64,000 nt of DNA from Ascaris suum (taxonomy: Eukaryota > Nematoda > Chromadorea > Rhabditida > Ascarididae), in contig CM024187.1 in NCBI GenBank assembly GCA_013433145.1, forward strand, positions 1,426,001-1,490,000. Direction: 5' to 3'. The stretch's first letter is position 1. The number at the start of each line of letters is the position of its first letter. The translations under genes were made by a program, and so were the position numbers. The notes below the pieces were generated by a model. The model ran no database searches. It saw only the letters and a program-made list of their open reading frames with translations, and had not been told where the DNA came from. Of this stretch, positions 10,901 through 18,300 are shown in pieces.

Positions 10901-12752
10901 ATAAGACCTGTTTGGTATAGTAAATGTGGGCCAATATTGTATATGGGCTGATAATGGCGTTCTCCTTTGATTGCATGTGTCGTCGTAAAGAAACATATAT
11001 CCAGCAATGGATGGCGAGCTGGAAGAAATTTTTGATTTAAGTCATGCGCTTTCCAAGGTCTTCGCTAATATAAGAGATTCAACCACAGCATTTAAGGGAA
11101 TTTAGCCTTTATATGAGCTTTTTGTGGTTAGAAAACAGCGCTCTCAATGATGGAATGAAAATTATTTCCTTTGTACGTATAGTATAAAGCGAGGAGATGG
11201 ATGTTCCCATCATTAAGACTACTCGTTTTATTCGAACTCGTGGAAAAAGCTGCTAAGCTAATGCGGGTGGCGATAATTTGAAAAATAAGCCTACCTCCTT
11301 TCTCAATACTTTTTAGTCGCTTAATACACAGACTGTTCGCAGTACCGAGAAGCGTACAAGCATATGGCGCACACAGCGAAGGTATTCCATCCCACGATTG
11401 TGGCGCAGGTATGCAACTGGGTTCGTCGTCTGCTTTCACCATTGATAGTAGCATATAGTGATGCTCACCGTCCTTTAAGTTAGCTGGTGCCATGGCAATT
11501 ATAAGACCAGTGTGCCATAATGTGTAGAAATTTAGGCCTTGTATGAGATCGTTGCCCATAGTTAGTCGACATTGCTCGCGCCGTTGCCACTTATCCGCTA
11601 TCGTCCTCGTAGGTCTTATTGCCAACGCTTACATCCGGTGTTTTGGTACTGTACTTAGCGAATGGAATTCTTAGTTCCCGAAGGTCGGTAGAAAAAATTT
11701 CAAAAAATTCACACTCAAAATTATCTCTGATTATTGGACATCTTTGTAAAGCGATTCATCCCTCACCTTCTTTGATACATTGGGTAACAGAAGTTTATAA
11801 AAAAACGATTTATATTGGAGTAATTAATGATCGAAACAACGATTACATTTGGGGAATCGGCTTACCTGATTTCTCTCGATTATCGGCATCGATTCTAGCA
11901 AATGCCTCCTGTAAGTCAACATTAATTGATAGGGTATGATTCTCATTGTCAGAAGTGCTGATTGAATATTAGCAAAAGTTTTTCAACTCGTGTAGACATA
12001 GTGCTTCTTATCGAAATGAGCGCATCAATTTCGGCCACTAAATTTTCTTGGATCGGGGGATTCCTCACAAATTCACATAAACATTCAAGATCGAAAAGGC
12101 AGTTTTTCACTAGCCGTAGATAAGTTCAATTTTATGACGATTTGCCCTGATTGCTTCTTTGGTAGCTTAAACAATATAAATGCAATATTATATCAAATGA
12201 GGCACATAAACGACCTCTTTAACGACTTCTTTGTGGAAATTAAACGACTCCTCTTTTTTTTTTTCTGGGAAGGTAGAGGTTATAGTGGACAAGCGTTCGT
12301 TGAGGAGAACTACTCGTTTAGCAATAACGTAAGCTTTATGTAAATCGCTTAAAGAGCGAAGACGTATTGAAGGAAGAGAAGATGACAACTGAACAATCGT
12401 TTCGGGTATTCAGATGATTTGTGGCAAAAGGCGTAAGCAGCGCGAATATTAGATTATGGTCGTTGTTTAAAATCAACACCGATATTCGCAAGAAATGCAA
12501 ACGCAATTGGCTCAATTTTCATCGTTTACCCAAACTAATAAACTTTTCAGCATATTCGGATAAATTGTACAGAATGTTTAGTGCAATCTGTTTACGAATT
12601 AGCAGCAGTATTTCGTTGTGCGTTTCCAAATGCCTCTTTGAATATTGTTGAATTGCCTTGAGAATTATTGCATCGTTATCAATATCGAATAGTATTTTGT
12701 TTGTGGCGAAACAATGGATTTGCATGGCATTTATAAAACGACTTATAAAATC
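1973..12752 (-). CDS. Gene X: unrecognised many-exon gene, candidate YxxP docking protein (core model)
   Basis: Eighteen exons chain in phase from 12752 to the TAG at 1975-1973, totalling 2034 nt (677 codons counted from the 12752 exon). The first three exons are strongly helical; the alternating hydrophobic pattern weakly recalls BAR-superfamily helices, but I cannot name a domain. The middle exons (about residues 130-384) mix helical and beta-like segments. From about residue 385 the protein is polar and low in structure. It holds four YxxP sites: YQAP (402), YSVP (470), YLDP (496) and YVQP (516), plus tyrosines in SPIYPHF and LYENTYIVD. A basic patch (HRRRRKH) lies near the end, and the C-terminus is GGNVEALD. 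YxxP clusters are known as Crk-type SH2 docking sites, so an adaptor role is inferred. No signal peptide was located. The ATG is not certain; more 5' exons probably exist. Confidence 0.6.
2073..2216 (-). CDS. Gene X exon s: basic segment
   Basis: 144 nt, phase 1 to 1, with a strong acceptor (CTCTTCTTTATAG) and donor ATTG/GTAATT. It encodes KQQRLRNLDTREDSFTTQQI and then HRRRRKHTSFAEPNKTDKRQ. The Arg/Lys clusters could be a nuclear or phosphoinositide-binding signal. Confidence 0.72.
2746..2891 (-). CDS. Gene X exon r: tyrosine-containing tail
   Basis: 146 nt, phase 2 to 1, donor AAAG/GTATCC. It encodes SQGKGHNRGNTHEMLYENTY and then IVDESPINRNNDCYHSPMF. The acceptor (CTATTAAG) is weak; a later AG (GGAGTCAG) would also keep the frame. 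The YENT/YIVD tyrosines are further candidate SH2 sites. Confidence 0.6.
3180..3228 (-). CDS. Gene X exon q (3' border uncertain)
   Basis: Phase 1 acceptor CATCCTTTAG, encoding LSDCHDSPIYPHFND. The donor chosen (GATAT/GTGCGC) is modest but is the in-phase one for the next exon. If unspliced, the frame stays open to a TAG at 3023, so a terminal form is possible. Confidence 0.5.
3605..3704 (-). CDS. Gene X exon p
   Basis: 100 nt, phase 0 to 1, with acceptor ATGCTTTGCAG and donor AATG/GTACTG. It encodes PARSFQVPLAGGMESNNGM and then the basic ISSRLSKRGNFSRN. Confidence 0.7.
3705..4740 (-). other. Gene X intron between exons o and p, with hairpin and short repeats
   Basis: About 1.0 kb. It contains the perfect-but-one hairpin at 4143-4178, a doubled TTAGATTAGAG just before it, and three imperfect copies of a roughly 25-nt TCTATTTCTGCA-type unit at about 4555-4630. 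No exon was seen on either strand. Confidence 0.5.
4143..4178. repeat. Inverted repeat (hairpin) in a gene X intron
   Basis: ATATATTGAGCCC and its reverse complement (with one extra T) are separated by 9 bases. The stem is 13 bp with a single bulge. It is shorter than a usual microRNA precursor. Confidence 0.55.
4741..4844 (-). CDS. Gene X exon o: YLDP and YVQP sites
   Basis: 104 nt, phase 1 to 0, with acceptor ATCTTTTCAG and donor AAAGAG/GTAAAA. It encodes SNTLSEYLDPIQVTPDGHA and then VRPNNGYVQPIFKE, giving two YxxP motifs 20 residues apart. Splice sites are excellent. Confidence 0.78.
5368..5462 (-). CDS. Gene X exon n: YSVP site and Pro/Ser-rich stretch
   Basis: 95 nt, phase 2 to 1, with acceptor ACATTTCAG and donor GATG/GTAAAT. 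It encodes GNMTPLNTLRKQYSVPSPTP and TQNNPASSSSD. It contains the second YxxP motif next to a short proline-rich run. Confidence 0.75.
5543..5570 (-). CDS. Gene X 28-nt microexon
   Basis: It has a strong acceptor (TTTTCTTCTAG) and a consensus donor (CATAG/GTGAGC), encoding IARCKLHH between split codons. It converts phase 1 (exon l) to phase 2 (exon n), and without it those exons do not join. The flanking introns are about 67 and 80 nt, typical for nematodes. Confidence 0.6.
5638..5829 (-). CDS. Gene X exon l: start of the polar tail, YQAP site
   Basis: 63 codons plus three split bases, phase 1 to 1, with acceptor ATTGCTCAG and donor ATGG/GTTTGA. It encodes ENGIGVNGQVITSEF (first E split) and then DKPYQAPFQQSTNHFYEAR. 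YQAP is the first of four YxxP motifs. Confidence 0.65.
6520..6625 (-). CDS. Gene X exon k
   Basis: 35 codons plus one base, phase 0 to 1, with acceptor CGATGTTTAG and donor AATG/GTAGAG. It encodes VDQHTGQQLRLRCSPIRLPS and RPSISVDLRRLISPN. A clear exon. Confidence 0.68.
7554..7639 (-). CDS. Gene X exon j
   Basis: 86 nt, phase 1 to 0, with acceptor TTTCTTTCTTTAG and donor GACA/GTAAAA. It encodes RVALPLNSPISYSYKSITLW and FVLAVSLT, a beta-rich pattern that continues into exon k (VDQHTGQQLRLRC). Confidence 0.58.
7707..7781 (-). CDS. Gene X exon i
   Basis: 75 nt, phase 1 to 1, with acceptor CGCCTTACAG and donor TTGGA/GTGGCG. It encodes YFFLAYKTMEHMSTMKFAQS followed by WKTW. The donor lacks the usual G before GT. 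The intron to exon j is 67 nt with a T-rich end. Confidence 0.52.
8582..8644 (-). CDS. Gene X exon h
   Basis: 63 nt, phase 1 to 1, with acceptor TATAATTTAG and donor CGAG/GTAGTT. It encodes EFYQQFHEHGPERTVRRKFR, a charged, clearly coding-like segment. Confidence 0.62.
9510..9641 (-). CDS. Gene X exon g
   Basis: 43 codons plus three split bases, phase 1 to 1, acceptor ATGTAGCAG. It encodes GWSQTNWQSTKTTVNS and then a helix, KLEQIIKRLASARVKVENL. The donor used here (AGAA/GTGTTC) is weak; a better one (AAG/GTAGAA) lies inside the exon but would be out of phase with exon h. An antisense frame of 110 codons (9491-9823) is also open. Confidence 0.5.
9642..11294 (-). other. Gene X intron between exons f and g
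   Basis: About 1.65 kb. Several open frames of 60-110 codons occur on the plus strand (9491-9823, 10337-10616), but none has flanking splice sites that I trust. AT-rich, otherwise featureless. Confidence 0.4.
11295..11597 (-). CDS. Gene X exon f: longest exon
   Basis: 100 full codons, phase 1 to 1, donor GGAG/GTAGGC; the acceptor (GACGATAG) is fair. It runs from DKWQRREQCRLTMGNDLIQG through a hydrophobic middle (FYTLWHTGLIIAMAP) to a cysteine-containing part (SCIPAPQSWDGIPSLCAPYAC). The frame stays open well beyond the exon on both sides, so borders could shift. No family recognised. Confidence 0.6.
11866..11908 (-). CDS. Gene X exon e
   Basis: 43 nt, phase 0 to 1, with a canonical acceptor (GACTTACAG) and donor (TCAG/GTAAGC). 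It encodes EAFARIDADNREKS and joins smoothly to ADKWQRREQCRL in the next exon. Confidence 0.65.
12215..12333 (-). CDS. Gene X exon d
   Basis: 39 codons plus two bases, phase 1 to 0, donor AAAGAG/GTCGTT. It encodes YVIAKRVVLLNERLSTITS and then a charged stretch ending HKEVVKE. The acceptor (ACATAAAG) is weak. An alternative entry at a better acceptor near 12392 keeps the same frame but does not agree in phase with exon c. Confidence 0.45.
12530..12752 (-). CDS. Gene X exon c: helical exon
   Basis: 74 codons plus one base, phase 0 to 1, with acceptor AAGCTGCAG and donor TTTGG/GTAAAC. It encodes DFISRFINAMQIHCFATNKI and then AIQQYSKRHLETHNEILLLI, which runs on as one long amphipathic helix to KFISL. 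The pattern weakly resembles the central helices of BAR or IMD domains; I would not assign it without a profile search. Confidence 0.68.
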
Positions 12753-13561
12753 CTGCAGCTTTTCGATGAATATTCAATCAAATTAATGATTATAATCGTT
12801 GAACTTTGTTATGTGATTGTACGCACTCCTTTGCCGACAAGTTCTTCAAAAACACGTGAAGCTAACATTACAATTCATGAGCTCAGCGTTATGTTTCACT
12901 TTCATGATAACAAAATAAATTCATGACATTTAACCGAGTAGCTAGCTCTTAAATAATCTTGCACCTTGATGCTAATTCCCAGGTACCATATGACTCGGAC
13001 TCGAATTATCACAACTGCAGTCGGACTACATTGCAGCGCATCAGATAGTATCAGAAAGTAACCTGCGAGGGGAGTGGGAAAAAACGAAAGCCTTTATTGA
13101 TGTAATATACAAATTTCCTCGTAGAATAAACGGATTCATTTTCCCGGATTTTAAGTTGCGTTTTCTGAGATGTTATCCGATAGGTCTTAAAATACTTTTC
13201 GGTCCATAGTAATGTGTATTAGGCAGCATTTGGGCTGAAATTTAAATCCTAAATCAGTTAGTTGATTTTAGACTGCATTTGAGAGGAGTGAACATTGCAA
13301 GACTGTTATAGCAGCTGTTACATGTGCTAAAGCGATTAATGCTTTTCTGAGTTAATATCGACAAAAAAAAAAATCTAAGGGCATTATTCCAAAACGTTCA
13401 ATTTTCTATCTCAGTCGGTTCGCTATTGTTTGAAAATTATTCGTTAGAGCGATAAGGCTGTGACACTTATAGAAAATGTAATAAGAGAGCAGAGAAATTT
13501 GCTTAAGATATCTTATCATGGAGAGTAAGTGGTAGGCTGTGTATTCAGTATCCTTGATTAC

Positions 13562-13587
13562 TTCCTCAGTGCTTGTCCGTCGATTGC
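13562..13587 (-). CDS. Gene X possible 26-nt bridging microexon
   Basis: Acceptor AAGCACAG and donor GAA/GTAATC, phase 1 to 0, encoding NRRTSTEE. It is the only element I found that would link exon b (phase 1) to the exon at 12752 (phase 0). Very short, therefore tentative. Confidence 0.25.
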
Positions 13588-14252
13588 CTGTGCTTGGAGT
13601 TAAATTCTATGAAATCTTGAAAGAGTATTTAGTGGGGGCAAATATAATATACTGCAACATTCATTCTGATAAATGGGCTTTATTTTAATTGCAAACACTC
13701 TATAATATTGCCATAGAAATAACAGAACAAAAGCTATACAAAACATGAGTTTTTAATAATTTCAATGGTCGATATTTCATATATAATGTCAAATCAAAAA
13801 AAAAATCACATCTCTTATGCAAATTATTTCAACGCCTTATTAAAGATTTGCGAATTACCCTTTTTCGTTGAAGAACGCTAGAAAAAACTTTGATTTTTTT
13901 TCGGGTGCCGATTAGTTCAACAGGTTTTTTTTCCTTTGCAAAATAATGAATGCGAAGTACTTTTATCATTTAATGGAAGCGAACAAAATGACTAGAATGG
14001 ATAATAACACTTTATAGCTGATGTCGCATATCATCCTTATTTTATTGAAGAGGCAGGATGCGAATGAACTATAAAAATGAATCTGTAAATCTTAGCAGTA
14101 GTCATTTGCAATAAAAAGAAGGCTTTGAAGTATGGCAGAAGGAGCTCTTCGATTGTAATCCGGCTTTTCTTCTTATGTTTATAGATGATGAGCATCTTAA
14201 GAAAAAAGAGAAGTCTGGTGTGAACCTCTAATTTTCCGGTTTTTTCGCTCAC

Positions 14253-14349
14253 TTGCTTTGGTATGGAAAGGGATAGGAAAATTTTTGAAGCTGTTGGATC
14301 CGTTCGGTAGGCCGGAATATAGAGCTCCCACTTCCGAACGAAAAACAGT
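14253..14349 (-). CDS. Gene X possible upstream exon b
   Basis: 32 codons plus one base, phase 0 to 1, with acceptor AAAATCCAG and donor GCAA/GTGAGC. It encodes TVFRSEVGALYSGLPNGSNS followed by KNFPIPFHTKA. It agrees in phase with exon a. Confidence 0.45.
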
Positions 14350-14476
14350 CTGGATTTTACGGTACCGATAATAAACAAGTGAATTTTTGCACAACGAAGA
14401 AATAAATGAAAGAGTGTATTCGAAAAAAATAAGGAAACAATGCTTGTCAATTGATTTCATCAATTAGCGGATTCAC

Positions 14477-14588
14477 ATGAAAATATTTTGTTAATTGAAC
14501 GGCATTTGAGAGGGACTCGGTATTAGCACCTAGACACATCAACCTTTTGTCCGAATTGAGCAAAGAGATGGCTTTTGAATGAATTATG
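14477..14588 (-). CDS. Gene X possible upstream exon a
   Basis: 37 codons, phase 2 to 0, donor TTTCAT/GTGAAT. It encodes IIHSKAISLLNSDKRLMCLG and then a helical stretch ending QLTKYFH. Composition is coding-like. The acceptor (GATTTAAG) is weak, and the open frame extends further upstream to about 14640. Confidence 0.4.
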
Positions 14589-14894
14589 CTTAAATCAAGT
14601 ATTTTTTCCTTACAAAAGTTTGTTAATCTTCGTGTTGTAAATAGCAAAGATATGTGTTATAATTTTAAAAGAACTCATGATTTGGTGCAGCAGTTCCTAT
14701 GAGATATGCTATTTTGAGCAATAAGGGCATCGTAAGGTCAAACAGAGGACGATGTCGTTAGCAGCTATGTTGACAAGGAAACTAGGCCTATCTTTTTTTT
14801 TGCTCTGATGGCTTTAATGAACTCTGCCTTGAGCGAAAGTTCTTTGAAGTATAGTCGACATCCTCATTAATAATCCCCCAAAGATTCGTTCCTT

Positions 14895-14900
14895 TTTATT
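14895..14900 (-). terminator. Candidate polyadenylation signal of the kinase gene
   Basis: AATAAA on the minus strand, downstream of the kinase stop codon and before the first exon assigned to gene X. Such hexamers are common by chance in AT-rich DNA. Confidence 0.3.
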
Positions 14901-15213
14901 AAAGGGGTATTTTCAACTAGATAACTTCAAAATTCCCTAGTTTGTAGGTCGAGAACAAGGGACGTTTCTAGCAAGGTCTACTTTCTTTCTGTGCCCACTC
15001 ATTAGATATCTAGGCTGGAAATTTTTGCTAGGTTGGAAACTCTCAAGCATCTATCAAATCCGCTTCGCCATTTTTTTTTCAAAGCAGGAGCTATTGCGCC
15101 TACAGTACTCATTTAGGTCTACAGTACGCCTATCGTACTTCTACTGTTTCTCTAGATTTATGAAATCCTGTCGGTCCCATCATATTTAAGCGTAAACAGT
15201 TTTAATAGCTAAG

Positions 15214-15384
15214 TCACTCATCTCTTGCAGAAACAACCTGTTCGCTAATCTCCGCCATTGTGGTCAACGTCGAACTGATCCATTGCTGAATGACTGACTT
15301 CTTTTTACGTTGTCTACGCGGCTGGCCTGACGTGCCAACAGAAGTCTGGATTCGCGGATAGTAGTTATAGTCGTTATCCGATGA
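15214..15384 (-). CDS. Kinase gene last exon: basic C-terminal tail
   Basis: 56 codons and a TGA, entered in phase 0 after an AATGTTTCAG acceptor. It encodes SSDNDYNYYPRIQT, a basic run (RRQRKKK) that could be a nuclear or membrane-targeting signal, and a helical end (WISSTLTTMAEISEQVV). An AATAAA hexamer on this strand lies at 14900-14895, about 315 bases downstream. Confidence 0.72.
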   Translation of the reverse strand, partial: SSDNDYNYYPRIQTSVGTSGQPRRQRKKKSVIQQWISSTLTTMAEISEQVVSARDE

Positions 15385-18300
15385 CTGAAACATTATTATT
15401 TAAGCTTGTTTGACGTTCAAAAGAAAGCTGAATGATTGCGTCTAAATTGCATAATTGAAAATGGAACACTGAGTTGATCTAAGATTAGCATTTCGATTTG
15501 CTTCACAATTTGAAGATTTCGAAAAGAATAGGACGCATAAGGTGCTACGTCAACCTCCAAAATATATGCGCACAAAGAGCCTTTTAAAATTTTCATTTCT
15601 CGAGCAAAAAAATTTCCTTCGCTTTGAACTTCATGAATTTTTATTACCTAAATGCTGACTAAGGCGAAATTTGTAGTGGATTGAATAATGGGCACACTTA
15701 TTCCCCAGCACAGGTTTAATTATCTATCTGGAAGAGGCATATATCGCGAAATGGCCCACCACAATTCAATTTTTTTGCTCTTCTTCATTTTTTGTAGATT
15801 CCAATCATGCAGACTGCTCTTCACCTCCTCCATCTTCTTCACTCCCCTCGCCTCCAATTTTTGATGGATTTTGTGGCTTGCAGTTCTGCTCGAAATTTGC
15901 TGTTGACTAGTTAGCTAGCTGCAGAAAACCACCTTTTTACATAGTATAGTTGAAATTTGAACTATAAAGTTGCTAGGCATAATTTCATTTGAATGAAATT
16001 TAATTTGAATGACTTGAGCTTTAGTTCGATTTGAAAGCGCACCAGTGGGAGGGGCAAAAATTTCGCTCTTTTGAATCGCTTTATTCAAAACTCTTGAATT
16101 TTTCTATCCTTCCTAGAGTTTCATTATTGTTTGATTGTTGCTTGTCCCATTTCCCGGAAAACATAGAATAGCAGCTCCCTCAGTTGTTCCCTTATTTGAA
16201 TGGGTTTGAGGTGAGGTGCCTTTATGCGATTTGAAAAGTTCCTGAAAAAATATTGTGATTAGAAGCTGCTGAGATCAGTTCTTGTTATCGAAATCAAAAC
16301 CCGCTTGGGAAGCACTTTAAATAACAGACATCGTATGCGAACCCTGCATTCAGCGTTATCACAGCCCGTACTGTTGTGAGGATTGTGAACGAGATAGGGT
16401 ACGTCATTATCCATTTCGATCTAGCCTATTTTGCAAGTACCCTTCATATTCTGGTCGATGATCCCTATCCTCGAAAAAAAAATCCACGTTTATGCACACA
16501 CCGTCACGTCGAAACATACTTCAGCGAGGTGAAGAGGTAATTTACCTAGCAGCAGGTTATTGTCAAGTAACACCTTCCCCACTTTCCCTAACTCTCAGCC
16601 TTAAAAATTCGTACAAATCAAACTGCACTCTCAAGCAATTGTTGAACGTTTTAACTGAGTGATTTGAAGTACTACCAATTTGAGCAGATTCATATGGTCA
16701 CTCCGCTTTTCATTTACCATTCATTGATTAGTTTCTCTGCGAATAGAATGCAATACATTTTCTTTAGGGTTTTACGGATTTAATTACGCATTTATGTGCT
16801 ATAAATACGTAATGCTGAATTTATAGTGCTGTTTTCCTCGTTATATAGATTCCATTTACTACGAGAGTGTTTTATTTTCCAAGACGTTGACAACTATTTA
16901 GGCACTGGTTTGTAACTTGAATCCGATATTATTCTTCATAGCTCTATAACGGAGCCTTTGTTTTCAAGTAACTTTAATTAGCGGTTCATTGATATTCTTA
17001 TTGGTTCTCGATTGCATTTTAGTTCAATTCTAATGCCAATGGGATGATCGCTGCATATTATGGTTGGAGGTATTCATTTTCGGAATGGAATGTTCGAGAT
17101 AATTGCTTTGATTCGATGTTGTTCGCTATGAGGGACATTTATGTTGCGTATCGCTTTCAAACAGAGAAAATCTCTTTTTGAAATCAGCAGTGCTACCTTT
17201 ACCGATGTAGAAAATTTTTTCGACGTTTTTTTTTCGCTTTAAGAATGAAATAGCGTCTGTGATTAGTATGTTGTGAAGATCTCTCGTTTCCCATCTCTTT
17301 TAACATTGGTTTCATTTCCCGTTCAAACATGCTATTCTTTTTTTTTTTTTTTTGAACGGATAGTACTCTCTTCTCATTTTTTTTTCTAGTTTTTTCGCGA
17401 TTACTTGTCATATTCATATACCTGGATCGCTTCACGACATTTCCTTCTCGTTCTTTCTGGCTTGGATTTTCGAAGTTTGAATGGAGCATCGTTTCTTTCA
17501 ACCTGTCCTCGCATTTTTTGCTAGGCCCCTTGCACTAAGCCTCTCCACCCCTTCCACTTCGCCACCAGTACTTCTCACTCCTCAAGCGGAAAATGATATT
17601 CCTAGGCAACACTGTCTCTAGGTTAATTAGCAAACGAAGAAAAATAAGAGAGCAATTCTATTGTTCGCCACTTCTGCTGCCTAAGTAGCTCCGACCCTAT
17701 CTTTCTAGAGCTGTACTCTACAAAAGAAGCTTAGTGCCATATTATGAAGCATTATTCATTAGATCTTTCTTTCCATGGCTTTCGGTTCCTCTTCTAAGGC
17801 GTCGTTGTCGTTGTCCTTTGTCAAGAAATAAAATTACCTCTCTGAGGATTGCTTTATTTCTTTTTCGTAATTCCCCACGTTTATCGTTTTCGTATTGCGT
17901 TAGTTTTGACTGCAAAGCATGCAAGAAGAAAACTAACTGGATATATATCTGAAAAACCATTGCTCAGCAACTGTTATGGAGAATGAATTGCTTCAAATTA
18001 TACATGGGGGACTTTCTTCTCCTTCTTTAATTTGGAAGCGTCGTTATGTTTCATAAAAATTTGGTGTGCAGGAAGAGCTCAACGAAAGCTGGGAACTTTT
18101 ACAGTCGAAGAACTCTTACTCGAAAATGCAAAAGAGGGAACGAAATGGGGATGGGCGGCGGAAATTATACGAAAGACTCACATCTTGCGCAGGTTGAAAA
18201 AAAAAAGAATTTGCAAGTTTTGCGCAGAGTGGTTGAAGCTTTCTAGGAAGAGACGTAGTGATTGTAGTTTAAAATAACTGGAATAACTAATGCGTATAGG

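Noticed and set aside
11395..11425. Minus-strand frame with RGMEYL, like the receptor tyrosine kinase motif RGMEYLASKKCIHRDL
   Set aside because: The match ends after six residues, no HRD or DFG follows, and the frame is not the one that chains with neighbouring exons. Chance.
17426..17460. 35-nt segment with acceptor and donor in the kinase 3' intron (KEREGNVVKRS)
   Set aside because: Its length is not a multiple of three, so it cannot sit between exon 8 (phase 0) and the last exons (phase 0) without breaking the frame.
17199..17501. 100-codon Lys/Glu-rich minus-strand frame
   Set aside because: Low-complexity product of A-rich sequence inside the kinase intron, with no conserved pattern.
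18073..18197. Plus-strand exon-like segment with acceptor GTGTGCAG and donor GCGCAG/GTTGAA
   Set aside because: All frames are partly open, the donor is poor, and no partner exon was found on the plus strand.
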